DNA from: Streptomyces verrucosisporus
Lineage (GTDB): Bacteria > Actinomycetota > Actinomycetes > Streptomycetales > Streptomycetaceae
DNA: 64,000 nt
Direction of reading: 5' to 3'
NCBI RefSeq assembly: GCF_017114865.1
Contig: NZ_JADEYH010000025.1
Coordinates: 1 to 64,000 of the forward strand
Within the stretch, counting starts at the first letter, position 1. The number at the start of each line of letters is the position of its first letter. Of this stretch, positions 36,514 to 46,077 are shown piece by piece. The position numbers and the translations under genes are program-made. Below the pieces are notes generated by a model that saw only the letters and a program-made list of their open reading frames with translations, was not told the origin of the DNA and did not search any database.

Positions 36514-37659
36514 GTGGAGCACCCCGACATGTCACGCGGTGCGCGGTCGGCCGCCCACGGCGCCGTCTCCACGGCCCTGGCCCGGCTCGGGGACCGTGAA
36601 CTGCGCCGACTGGTGGAGGCGGCCGTGCCGCTCGGTTCCGGCATCGGCGGAGAGTCGTCCCTGCTGGAGGTCTCCGGAATCCCGGTGTTCGTCAAGCGGG
36701 TGCCCCTCACCGACCTGGAGAGGGAACCCGCGCACATCCGCTCCACGGCGAACCTGTTCGACCTGCCCGTCTTCTGCCAGTACGGCATCGGTGCCATCGG
36801 CGGGCCGGGGTTCGGAGCCTGGCGGGAGCTCGCCGTGCACACCATGACGACCGGCTGGGTGCTCACCGGGGAGTACGAGGGCTTTCCCCTGATGTACCAC
36901 TGGAGGGTGCTGCCGGGCTCGACGCCGCTGCCCGCGGAACTGGCCGACGTGGAACGGGCCGTGGCCTACTGGGGCGGCCGACCGCAGGTGCGCCGCCGGA
37001 TCGAGGCCCTCCGGCGGTCCTCGGCGAGCGTCGTGGCGTTCCTGGAGTACATCCCGCGGAACCTGCACCAATGGCTGGGCGAGCGGGTGGCCGCCGGGGA
37101 CGAGGCCGCGAACCGGGCCTGCGCCATGGTCGAGAGGGAACTGGCGGACGGCACCTCCTTCATGGCCGGTCGCGAGCTCGTCCACTTCGACGCGCACTTC
37201 GAGAACATCCTGACCGACGGCCGGCGTCTCTACTTCGCGGACTACGGCCTCGCACTCTCCTCCCGGTTCGAACTGTCGCGGGAGGAGGCCGACTTCTTCG
37301 AACTGCATCAGACCTACGACCGCTGCTACACCGCCACATATCTGGTGAACTGGCTGGTCACCGCTTTGCTCGGATACCGCATCGAGGACCGCGACGGCCG
37401 CCGGGCGCTGGTGCGCGCCTACGCCGGGGGCAGGCGCCCCACGGGAATCCCGGAGAAGGCCGCGGCGGCCATCGCCCGGCACGCGCCGGTCGCCGCCGTG
37501 ATGTCGGATTTCAACCGCGAGTTCCGGTACGGCAGCAGGCAGACCCCGTACCCGCTGGAGGAGCTCCGGCGGGCCGGGCATCCCGTCCGCCGGACGACGG
37601 CACGCGCCGGGCGGCGGCCGGCGGTAATCGGGATGCGCCGGAGCCCGGCGGGGGTCTAG
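36514..37659 (+). CDS. Protein-kinase-like phosphotransferase
   Basis: A 381-residue protein of the kinase/aminoglycoside-phosphotransferase superfamily. The catalytic loop is LVHFDAHFENIL (H-x-D-x4-N, near residue 225) and the metal-binding DFG counterpart is YFADYGLALSS. The N-lobe Lys is probably in VPVFVKRVPL near residue 65. The substrate is unknown. GTG 36514 is chosen for GGAGG five bases upstream. Its TAG stop doubles as part of a possible promoter for the next unit. Confidence 0.75.
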   Translation: MEHPDMSRGARSAAHGAVSTALARLGDRELRRLVEAAVPLGSGIGGESSLLEVSGIPVFVKRVPLTDLEREPAHIRSTANLFDLPVFCQYGIGAIGGPGFGAWRELAVHTMTTGWVLTGEYEGFPLMYHWRVLPGSTPLPAELADVERAVAYWGGRPQVRRRIEALRRSSASVVAFLEYIPRNLHQWLGERVAAGDEAANRACAMVERELADGTSFMAGRELVHFDAHFENILTDGRRLYFADYGLALSSRFELSREEADFFELHQTYDRCYTATYLVNWLVTALLGYRIEDRDGRRALVRAYAGGRRPTGIPEKAAAAIARHAPVAAVMSDFNREFRYGSRQTPYPLEELRRAGHPVRRTTARAGRRPAVIGMRRSPAGV

Positions 37660-37669
37660 GGTCACGGGC

Positions 37670-37699
37670 GTGTTCTCCTTCCTTCAGATCTACGGCTGA
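37670..37699 (+). CDS. Possible 9-residue leader peptide
   Basis: GTG-TTC-TCC-TTC-CTT-CAG-ATC-TAC-GGC-TGA encodes VFSFLQIYG. A -10-like TAGGGT (37657-37662) ends 7 bases before the GTG, so translation would start at the very 5' end of the mRNA. Short hydrophobic leaders before macrolide-resistance genes work by drug-dependent ribosome stalling; the next gene is a macrolide-type glycosyltransferase and stem-loops fill the space between. The peptide resembles no leader I can name, so its role is inferred. Confidence 0.4.
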   Translation: MFSFLQIYG

Positions 37700-37705
37700 C
37701 ACGGC

Positions 37706-37786
37706 CGGGGCAGCGCCCCGCCTCCCCGCCCGCATGCCCGCGTGCGCACCGGTGTCCGAGGTTCCCGGACAGGCCGGCGTGCGGGC
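37706..37786 (+). promoter_or_regulatory. Stem-loop array (possible attenuator) before the glycosyltransferase
   Basis: Hairpin 1: CGGGGC-AGC-GCCCCG (37706-37720). Long stem: GCCCGCATGCC (37728-37738) with GGCGTGCGGGC (37776-37786), 11 pairs including one wobble. Inner stem: TGTCCG (37753-37758) with CGGACA (37766-37771). An alternative CCGG extension (37749-37752 with 37774-37777) competes with the long stem. The gene after it has only a weak ribosome binding site. Confidence 0.45.
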
Positions 37787-37831
37787 CTGCTGTGTCCCTG
37801 TTCGCCGTAGACCCGAAGTGAGTGATCACCC

Positions 37832-39007
37832 ATGTCCCGTCGCCGTGCCCATGTCGCGATGGTCGGCATCCCTGCCGTCAGCCATGTCCTGCCCAGCCTG
37901 GCGATCATCAGCGAGCTGGTGGCCCGCGGCCACCGCGTGACCTACGCCAACGATCCGGCGGTGGCCGACCTGATCGAGCCCACCGACGCCGAACTCCTCC
38001 CCTGCGCGTCCGGGCTGCCGGTCGCCGACAACGACTGGCCCGAGGACCCCATCGCCGCGATGGGCCTCTTCCTCGACGACGCCGTACAGGCGCTCCCCCG
38101 GTTGCGCGCCGCCTACGACCGCGACCCGGCGGATCTGTACCTGTACGACATCGGCGCCTACGCCGCGCGCGCCCTCGCCGAATCGCAGGGCCGGCCCCTC
38201 ATGCAGCTCTCCCCGACGTTCGTGGCCTGGGAGGGCTACAGCCAGGAGGTCGCGGCGCACCTGTGGCGGCTGCCGGGCGCCGACGCCTACCGGGCCAGGT
38301 TCGCGCAGTGGCTCGCCGGCTGCGGGGCGTCCACCACCGACGTGGACGCCTTCACCGGCCGTCCTGCGCACACCCTGGCGCTGATCCCGCGGGCGATGCA
38401 GCCGCACGCCGACAGGGTCGACACCACCACGGTGACCTTCGTCGGGCCCTGTTTCGAGATGTCCGCGGGCACGGGCGGCTGGGCCCGTCCCGCGGACGCG
38501 GAGAAGGTGCTGCTGGTCTCCCTGGGCTCGGCGTACACCCGCCGGGCGGAGTTCTACCGCCGGTGCGTCGCCGCCTTCGGCGACCTGCCCGGCTGGCACG
38601 TCGTCCTCCAGATCGGCGGGTACACCGACCCGCGGGAACTCGGCACCGTCCCGTCGAACATCGAGGTGCGCCCCTGGGTTCCGCAGCGGGCGATCCTGGG
38701 GCAGGCGGACGCCTTCGTCACCCACGCCGGCATGGGCGGCTGCAATGAGGGTCTGCTGGCAGGGGTTCCGATGATCGCCGTGCCGCAGGCCGTCGACCAG
38801 TTCGCGAACGCCGACCGGCTCGTGGAACTGGGCGTGGCCCGCCGCATCGACACCGCGGAGGCCACCGCCGAGGCCTTGCGGGCGGCTTTGGAGGAGCTGG
38901 TCGCCGACGCGGTCGTCGCCCGCCGCTCGGCTCTGCTGCGCGACGCCGCACGGGCCGAGGGCGGCACCCGGCGCGCCGTCGGCCTCATCGAGGACATGCT
39001 GGCCTGA
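37832..39007 (+). CDS. Macrolide-type UDP-glycosyltransferase (OleD/Mgt-like)
   Basis: A 391-residue GT1 (GT-B fold) enzyme. The acceptor domain starts HVAMVGIPAVSHVLPSL, with the His serving as catalytic base. The donor signature near residue 280 reads VRPWVPQRAILGQADAFVTH then AGMGGCNEGLLAGVPM and VPQAVDQ. OleD and Mgt relatives glucosylate macrolides and inactivate them; flavonoids and other phenols are alternative acceptors. No clear Shine-Dalgarno precedes ATG 37832, which fits control through the upstream leader and hairpins. Confidence 0.88.
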   Translation: MSRRRAHVAMVGIPAVSHVLPSLAIISELVARGHRVTYANDPAVADLIEPTDAELLPCASGLPVADNDWPEDPIAAMGLFLDDAVQALPRLRAAYDRDPADLYLYDIGAYAARALAESQGRPLMQLSPTFVAWEGYSQEVAAHLWRLPGADAYRARFAQWLAGCGASTTDVDAFTGRPAHTLALIPRAMQPHADRVDTTTVTFVGPCFEMSAGTGGWARPADAEKVLLVSLGSAYTRRAEFYRRCVAAFGDLPGWHVVLQIGGYTDPRELGTVPSNIEVRPWVPQRAILGQADAFVTHAGMGGCNEGLLAGVPMIAVPQAVDQFANADRLVELGVARRIDTAEATAEALRAALEELVADAVVARRSALLRDAARAEGGTRRAVGLIEDMLA

Positions 39008-39165
39008 CCTGCGCGTACAACGGCAGGGGTGACGGCGCGGAACCTCACCGCCCGTCATCCCTGCCGCCCCGCCCGCACCCGGCCGGACCCGCTCGTCGGC
39101 ACCGTTGTCAGCGCCCTGCCCTACAGTTCCCGTCACTTGATCACTGCGGGTGCGGGGAGGCACGT

Positions 39166-39998
39166 ATGGGGTGGGTGTCGGCCGGCGGCTACGAGGTCGC
39201 CCTCGACGACGGAAAGGTGGTGTGCCGCAACGCGGCCGGACGGCGGCTGAAGTCCGTACCGCCGAAGATCGCCGACGATCCGGCGGTGGTGGAACTGCGT
39301 CAGCTCGCCGAGTGGCTGGAGCGGCACGAGCGGCAGTGCCTGGCCGATGTGGAGCGGTGGATGGTGCGCTCGCTGCCGGTGCCGTTCGCGGTCCTGGCGC
39401 GGGTGCGACCGGATCCGGCCTGGCAGGCCGCCGGGCGGACGGGGAGGTGGCCGGGTTCCTGCGGGACGCCGATCCCGGGCGCGGCCTCGGGGTGGTCGAC
39501 CTCGACGGCGACACCGTCCGCCTCACCCCCGGCCTGGTCCGCCTGCCGCATCCGGTGCTGCTGGATGAGCTGGAGGAGTTGCGCGAGTTCGCCGTCGAGC
39601 TGGGCGTCGAGCAGCGTGCCCAGCAGCTCTTCCGGTAGGTGTGGCGCCGGCCCGCGGCGCTGGACGCCAGGGCGACTTCCGTCGAGGACTACGCGGGCGG
39701 GGTCTTCAAGGAGCTGAGGTTCCTGCACGGGCGGGCCGCCCAGCTGGGCTACCGCGTGCGCGGCGGCCATGCGGTGTGCTCCGTGCTGGAGGGCGGCCGC
39801 GGTGTCGAGGCCCGGCTGTGGGTCGGCGACTACGACGGCTACGAGGAGACGGAGACCGGCCCGCTGGTCTTCACCGACCCGGCCGGCCGGGTCCTGAAGC
39901 TCGGTCAGGTCGGTCCGGTGGCCTGGTCGGAGGGCATGCGCATGGCGGCCGCGCTGTACGCCGGACGCGACATCGAGGACGAGGAGCGTGCGGCGTGA
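39166..39998 (+). pseudogene. DUF4132 protein broken by a small deletion and a stop codon
   Basis: The N-terminus GWVSAGGYEVALDDG, then RRLKSVPPKIADDPAV, matches the DUF4132 (MolR-like) module. At about 39430-39440, after AWQAA, the frame shifts and resumes as ADGEVAGFLRDADPGRGLGV; the missing residues suggest a deletion of roughly 20 bp. A TAG at 39636-39638 (LFR-stop-VWRRP) then interrupts what continues as VEDYAGGVFKELRFLHGR and ends GPVAWSEGMRMAAALYAGR. GGGGAGG lies five bases before ATG 39166. In Streptomyces such genes precede MoxR AAA/vWA operons, as here. Confidence 0.7.
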
Positions 39999-42900
39999 CG
40001 ACGTACGACAACTACGACGACACCGCATACGACGGCATCGCGTACGACGAGGCCACCTGCGCCGCGCTGCTGGAGGCCGGCGCCGTGCTGCCGGTGGGCA
40101 CCACCGACCGGGAGGACGCCGACGTCCTCACCGTCCGCGTCTACACCCACCCCGCACTGGACGAGCGCAGGATCGCCAGGCTGGTGCCGGGCACGCTCGG
40201 CGAGGCCGAGGACCTCGCCCTGGACTTCCTCGGGCTGGTCCGGGAACCGGAGACCCCCGAGGTCGGACAGGTACGCAGGGAGACCCTGGGCTTCCCCGCG
40301 TGGGCACTGGTCAACGACCCGGCGAACGGCCATCACGCACTGGCACTGGTCAGGGACGTCGAGCGGCTCGCCCGGCAGGCCAGGTCCCGTCCCGCCACGG
40401 CGAGGGAGGGCTTCGAGGAGCTCGGCGAGCGGCTCGGCCGGGCCGTGCCGCACTTCCTGCCCACCTTCTACGAGCAGGCCGCCCGAGTCTTCCTCCGGCA
40501 CGAGAACACCACCTACGCGGCGGTCTTCTTCGGCAAGGCCCGCGAGGCGGAGCGGGTGCACGCGCTGCCCGTGGACAAGGAGCGGCAGCGGGCGGTCTTC
40601 CTGGAGTTCGCCTTCGCCGGCGCGCTGACGGTCAAGGCGCTCAAGGAGCATGTGAAGGCCCTAACGGCGCGGCTGGCCCCGGCCGAGGCGTGGGCGCAGT
40701 TCCGGCAGCTGACCGTGGAGCGCTGCGCGGCGGGCATGCCGCCGTACGCCTCCCTGCCGCAGGACGCGCGCCGTCTGATCAGGGCGGCGGGGCTGGACCA
40801 GGTCGCCGAGGAGTGCGCCCTGGTGGGGGATCTGCTCGCGTCACCCGCGGCGGTACGGGCCCCTGCCTCCTTCTGGAACGCCTACCGGGCCACGCTGGTC
40901 ACCCTGGCCGGGCAGCGGCCCGCCGTGCGGGTCCGGCTGCTGGAGATCATGCCGGCCGGGCTGGGCCGCTCCACCGAGGACGACGAGTTCTGGCTGGCGC
41001 TGCTCGCCGAGACCGGTGCCGACCGGCTGCTGACGGGCGAGGCCGGGGCGGACGGAGCGGAGGCCGGCACGGGCGGGGTCGACGCGGGCGGGGTCGACGC
41101 GGCGGACTGGCTCAGCCGCTGGGCGCTGCACCTCAAGCGCGGCTCGTCCGCCGGCGGCCGCTCACCGGCCACCCTCGACCTCGTGGAGCGCATGGCACCG
41201 CGCCTGCGCGCCCGGGGCCGCCCCGTGGACCTCTTCACGGGCCGCTGGAACGTCGCCGCCGACCTCGACCTGCTGGACCTGTGCGTGGCGCGGGACGTAC
41301 CGCTGACGCTGCCGGAGGCCCGCAAGGGCGTCCTCCTTCCGGTCGACCGGTGGCTGCGGGAGCCCCGGACCGGGCGGCGGGACCTGACGGCCGTCGCGGC
41401 CGATCCGCGCTGCCGGCGCCTGCTGTACCACTCCGTGGGGAATCTGAGCGGCCACCGCCTCGGCGCCGGGCTGCTGGAAGATCTGGCCGGGCACCCCGTA
41501 CTCGCCGACGTGCTGCGCGAGTGGCTGGACGACGCGGCCGGGGAGCTGGCCACCGCGGCCGGCCTGCCCGCCGCACGCGCGGCGCTGGAACGGCTGCGCC
41601 CGTTCCAGGCGGTCGCCCGCCCGAGTCGGCCCGCGGGCCGCCGCCGGGGCCGCCGCGTTCGACGCCGCCCCGCTGCTGGGCCGCACCCTGCGCGCCGGCA
41701 TCCTGGACGAACTGGGCTGACCCGCCCTGGAGGAGGCGCTGCGGCGCCTGGACGAGCAGACACGGACCGGGCGCGACCGCGACGACACGCTCACCGTCCA
41801 CGAGGCCTGGCCGGCGCTGGTCCTCTCCCGCCGGCACAAGGCCATCGTCGTGGGCCCCGAGGACATCCTGCTGGAGCACGATCTGCGGCTGCCGGTGGAG
41901 CCCGACCGCTGGAGCCGCCCGTCGTTCCGCTACACCGACGGCGAACTGCTGGTGATATGGCGGCAGGACGGCAAACAGCACGGCTACTGGTCGGCCCGCC
42001 CCACCGAGGTGTTCCCGCTCGGCGGCGAGAAGCTCCCGCACTGGTACGACGACGACACGGGCGAGACCTCCATCCCCCTGCCGGGCGGCGGCCGCGCCAC
42101 CGGCGGGCGCGCCCTGCACGCCGGCGACACGGTCCTGCCGCCCGGCCACCCCGTACTGGGCGACGGCACCTCGTACTGGCGCCAGGGGCGGCAGGGACGG
42201 CAGCAGGTGTGGCTCGAGTACGACCCGGCCACCGGCACCCACGGGCGTGCCTCGCTGCCCGCCTTCCTCCGGTCCGGCATCCACGACGGAGCCGCCCTGC
42301 CCAGCGGCACTGCGCCGTGCTGCCCCTCCAGCCCGGCCTGGAGCACAGTCCGCTGGGCACCGACGGCACGGTCCTGGGCCGCTGGGTGCGCACCGAGGGC
42401 GAGGGCGAGCGGGCCCGCACCACCGCCGGTACGCCGGACGGCCGGACCGTCACCCTGCCGGCGGCGGACGGCCGGACGCCGGGTGTTCCGCTCGGCGCGC
42501 TGCGGTTGCCCGGCGGCGCCGAGCCCGTCGTCGTCGCCCAGTACCGCCGCATAGCCCTGTACGCCGACGGTGACAACGGCGGCGTGTGGGAGTCGGGCCG
42601 GGTGACGCCGCTGGAACGGGGCGGCGAGTTCGCCGCCGGTACGCGGCTGGTCCCGCCGGCCGATTTCTGGCACGCGCTGCGGCCACGCGACGAGGGCTCC
42701 TCGGCGGTCCTGCGGGCGCTGAGCGACGAGCAGGCCGGTGAGCTGCTGCGCGCCGGGGCCCGGGCTCTGGCGGAGCGGGATGCGGAGATCAAGGCGGCGT
42801 TCAGGGCGACGGCCGTACCGGCGAAGGCGGCCGGCGGCCTGCGGGCCGGGCCGCGGAGCACCGCGGGGGCCGGTGCGGGCGAACCCGCCGGTCCGACCTC

Positions 42901-44230
42901 CGACGAGGTGCTGCGGAAGGTCGTCTTTCGCCTTCTGCCCTCCCTCGCCGAGCCCCGTCTGCTCGCCGGCGTCGCCGGCCACGTACACGCGGCGCTGCGC
43001 CTGGCGGGGGTCGTCGCCGCCTTCGTGTCGCCCCAGGCTGAGCCGACCGGGGCGGAGCGCAAACACGCCGAGGGCATGTTCGCCGACTACAGCCCCGCGG
43101 ACGGCGACGACCGGACGCTGCGCGAGGCGGTCACGGGTCTCGTCACGCTGTACGGCTGGTGGGGCGGCGAGCGGTCCTGGAGCGCGCTGCGCCAGATACG
43201 CGCCGTGAACCGCGTCCTGTCCGGCGAGCCCGCCGGCGGCAGGCCCCTGCCCGAGTCCGCCCGGCTCGCCGGGTCCGCCGACGGGTGGCGCAGCGAGGAC
43301 CGCACCGTCCCGGGAGACGGCGTGGTATGGCTGCCCGTGCTGGACATGCTGCGTGCGCTCGCCTACCGCGCCGCCTCCCCGGCCCTGTCCGAGGCGCACC
43401 GCCGGGCGCTGCTGCTGTTCGAGGCGGTCGCGGAGGGACCGATGGCCGCACCCGGGGGCGCGCTGCGCGAGATCGTGCTGAGCGAACCGCACGACGGGCA
43501 GAGGCGCACCGGCCAGGTGCTGCGCCGGGACGGCCGCACCGTCGTCATTCTGCGCTGCCAGAGCGTCGACCACCACCGCGACGGGCATATCAACTGGCTG
43601 GCTCTGGACCATGACCCGGCCGGTTCGTCCGGCGCGGTCGCGCACTTCACGCTGAAGGAGGAGAGTGCTCACCCGCCGGTCTTCCCCGCGGAAGCACTGA
43701 CCGCGGTGACCGGGCTGATCCGGGACAAGGGCTCCGCGCCCTGGCGGCCGGAGGCGCCCACCGCCCTGACCGCCGCGACGCGGGGCGGTCTGGGCCCCGT
43801 GCAGGCGACCCTCCTGCTCGCCGGGAAGCCGTCGCGGCTCACCGACGAGGCGGCCGCCGTCACCGCGCTGAAGCCGCGGCGGAAGAGCCTCGGCGACACG
43901 CTGCTGGAGTCGCTGGAGCCCGGCGACCTGGCGGCGCTCGCCGGCGCGCTGCTGCCAAAGGACCCCGGCGACCTGTGGACGTCCGGGCCGGACACGGACA
44001 CGGCGGGCCGGGTGTGGGCCGAGCGCCTGGTCGGGTTCGTCCGCCTGCCCGAGGACACAGCCGAGGAGTTCCTCCTGTCGTGTCTGCCCGCCGGCTCCGC
44101 CGAGGAGGTGCTCAACCCGCGCCGCACCCCCTGGATCAGCCGCACCACCGTGCAGCGGCCCGACAAGGACGTCGGTCTGGTGGCGGAGGACCCGGCGGCG
44201 CTGCCCGGGCGGTACGACCTGGCACGCGCG
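39995..44230 (+). pseudogene. Large (about 1400-residue) protein of the DUF4132/MoxR cluster, multiply broken
   Basis: GTG 39995 overlaps the previous stop. The frame is good to about 41615 (TLGEAEDLALDFLGLVREPE, then FYEQAARVFLRHENTTYAAVFFGKA). A one-base gain at about 41615-41640 moves it to AAAFDAAPLLGRTLRAGILD. TGA 41718-41720 stands for an expected Trp (DELG-stop-PALEEALRR). At about 42303-42310 the frame moves back, to HCAVLPLQPGLEHSPLG, and stays open. The 3' part ends abruptly at ALPGRYDLARA, where it is joined to an AAA ATPase tail. I know no function for the protein; family position suggests a partner of the MoxR ATPase. Confidence 0.6.
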
Positions 44231-44700
44231 GCGCCCGGCTTCACCCTCATAGCCACCGCCAACCTCCGCGACAAGGGCGTCTCCGAGATGTCCGCGGCCC
44301 TCAAGCGCCGCTTCAACTTCGAGACGGTCGGCCCCATCGGGGACCTGGAGGCGGAGACGGCGCTGGTGCGCGGCCAGGCGCGGGCGTCCGTGGAGCGGGC
44401 CGGGGCGCCGTTCCGGGTCGACGACGCCGTGCTGGAGGCCCTGGTCACCGCCTTCCGGGACCTGCGCGAGGGTCGTTCGGCGGAGGGCTGGGAGGTGGAG
44501 CGGCCCTCCACGGTGATGTCCACCGCGGAGGCGGTGTCCGTGGCCGGGGCGCTGGCTCTGGCGGCGGCGTACTTCCCCGGCGACCGGGACGTGCTCTCGC
44601 TGCTGCCGGGCCATCTGCTCGGCGTCGTCCGCAAGGACGATCACGCCGACGCCGCCCGGCTGCGCGGCTACTGGGACGGCCCGGTGCGCCGCCGCGCGGC
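44231..44700 (+). pseudogene. C-terminal half of a MoxR-type AAA ATPase, fused in frame to the upstream gene
   Basis: From 44231 the frame reads APGFTLIATANLRDKGVSEM then SAALKRRFNFETVGPI, the sensor-1/arginine-finger region of MoxR AAA proteins, and continues through the lid domain (RPSTVMSTAEAVSVAGALAL) to GYWDGPVRRR. The Walker A and B half is absent. After about 44700 the frame runs into the antisense of the MFS gene, so the C-terminus is lost too. Nucleotide hydrolysis is impossible. Confidence 0.7.
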
Positions 44701-44711
44701 GGCCGGGCCGG

Positions 44712-45992
44712 TCACCGGACCGGGCGCTCGGCGATCCAGCGGGCGGCCAGCAGGCCGGAGGCGGCGGTGAGCACCGCGGCGGCGACGACGGTGGCCTCCA
44801 GCCCGAGGGCGTCGGCGAGGACGCCTGCCACCAGCGCGCCGGCGGCGTAGCCGATGTCCCTCCAGAAGCGGTAGGTACCCAGGGCGTTGGCACGCCAGGC
44901 GGGATGGGCGTGGTCGGAGACGGAGGCGATCAGGGCCGGGTAGACCATGGCGGTGCCGATCCCGAGCGCGACCGCGGACAGGACGCCTGCCAGGAGCGGG
45001 CGGTCCAGCAGGACGAGGGCGAGGACGAAGCCCGCGGCCTGGACGAGCATCCCGGAGACGATCAGGGGCTTGCGGCCGACGCGGTCGGCGAGGTGGCCGG
45101 TGGGGATCTGGCCGATGCCCCACAGGATCGGGTAGAGCCCCTTGATCAGTCCGACGGCGGCCAGCCCCAGGCCGCGGTCGGTGAACAGCAGGGGGAAGAC
45201 GCCCCAGGTCAGGCCGTCGTTGAGGTTGTTGACCAGGCCCGCCTGGCTCGCGCCGCGCAGGGAGCGGTCGCGCCAGGAGGTGCGGGCGAAGGTGGCGGCC
45301 AAGGCGATGTCCTCGCCGTCGGGCAGGGGCCTGGAGTGCCGGGCGAGTTCGAGTGCGACGTGGGCGGCCGTGTCGCGGACGACCAGGGCCAGTGCGAGGC
45401 CGGCCGCGACGAAGACGACGCCGATGAGTTCGGGGACCGGGCGCAGGCCGTAGGCGGTGGCGAGGTAGCCGGTGAGCAGGGCGGTGACGCCGACGGCGGT
45501 GTAGCCGGCGGCCTCGTTGAGACCAGTGGCCAGACCCCGGCGGGAGGGACCGACGAGGTCGATCTTCATGTTGACGGTCATCGACCAGGTCAGGCCCTGG
45601 TTGAGACCGAGCAGGACGTTGGCCGCGACGATCCAGCCCCATGAGGGCGCCCAGGCCAGGGCGAAGGGGACGGGTACGCCGATCAGCCAGCCGGCGACCA
45701 GCAGCTGCTTGCGGCTGAAACGGGCGGTGAGCGCACCGGCGGCGAGGTTGGTCATCGCCTTGGTGGAGCCGAAGGCGATGATGAAGGAGAACACCGCCAG
45801 GTCGCTGGTCAGCCCGAAGACGTCGGTGCCGATCAGCGGGACGGTGGTGCGTTCCAGGCCGACCAGGCCGCCGACGCAGACGTTGACGACGACCAGCAGG
45901 GTGAACTGGAGCCAGTTCTCCCTCAGGCCCAGCCGGACGGGCCGTCCGGCGGAGTCGACCGGCGCTGCCGGGAGGTCGTCGGAGAACCTCAC
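44712..45992 (-). CDS. Major facilitator superfamily exporter
   Basis: 426 residues with 12 hydrophobic helices. Motif-A-like loops are AGALTARFSRKQLLVAGWLI after helix 2 and TGHLADRVGRKPLIVSGMLV in the second half. GTG 45992 has GGAGG six bases upstream. It is divergent from an ArsR-rhodanese regulator with a palindrome between them, so it is probably a metal, metalloid or small-molecule efflux pump under that regulator. Confidence 0.88.
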   Translation of the reverse strand: MRFSDDLPAAPVDSAGRPVRLGLRENWLQFTLLVVVNVCVGGLVGLERTTVPLIGTDVFGLTSDLAVFSFIIAFGSTKAMTNLAAGALTARFSRKQLLVAGWLIGVPVPFALAWAPSWGWIVAANVLLGLNQGLTWSMTVNMKIDLVGPSRRGLATGLNEAAGYTAVGVTALLTGYLATAYGLRPVPELIGVVFVAAGLALALVVRDTAAHVALELARHSRPLPDGEDIALAATFARTSWRDRSLRGASQAGLVNNLNDGLTWGVFPLLFTDRGLGLAAVGLIKGLYPILWGIGQIPTGHLADRVGRKPLIVSGMLVQAAGFVLALVLLDRPLLAGVLSAVALGIGTAMVYPALIASVSDHAHPAWRANALGTYRFWRDIGYAAGALVAGVLADALGLEATVVAAAVLTAASGLLAARWIAERPVR

Positions 45993-46052
45993 GGTGCTCC
46001 TCCAGGTCTCGGTACGGAAGGGTGGGCCGGCACGCCCATCCTCGTCTACAAT

Positions 46053-46064
46053 ATTCCATGGAAT
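46053..46064. promoter_or_regulatory. ArsR-type operator
   Basis: ATTCCATGGAAT is a perfect palindrome in an AT-rich pocket, 13 bp upstream of the ArsR-rhodanese ATG and about 60 bp upstream of the divergent exporter start. Its form suits an ArsR/SmtB dimer controlling both genes. Confidence 0.6.
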
Positions 46065-46077
46065 TATGGAGGATGTC

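Noticed and set aside
39641-44770. A single 1709-codon open frame
   Set aside because: Only parts of it carry recognisable protein; between about 41620 and 42300 the real sense lies in another frame and the end is antisense to the MFS gene. I split it into broken genes.
41984-44893. A 969-codon minus-strand open frame
   Set aside because: It is a shadow of the broken DUF4132/MoxR cluster with no domain features.
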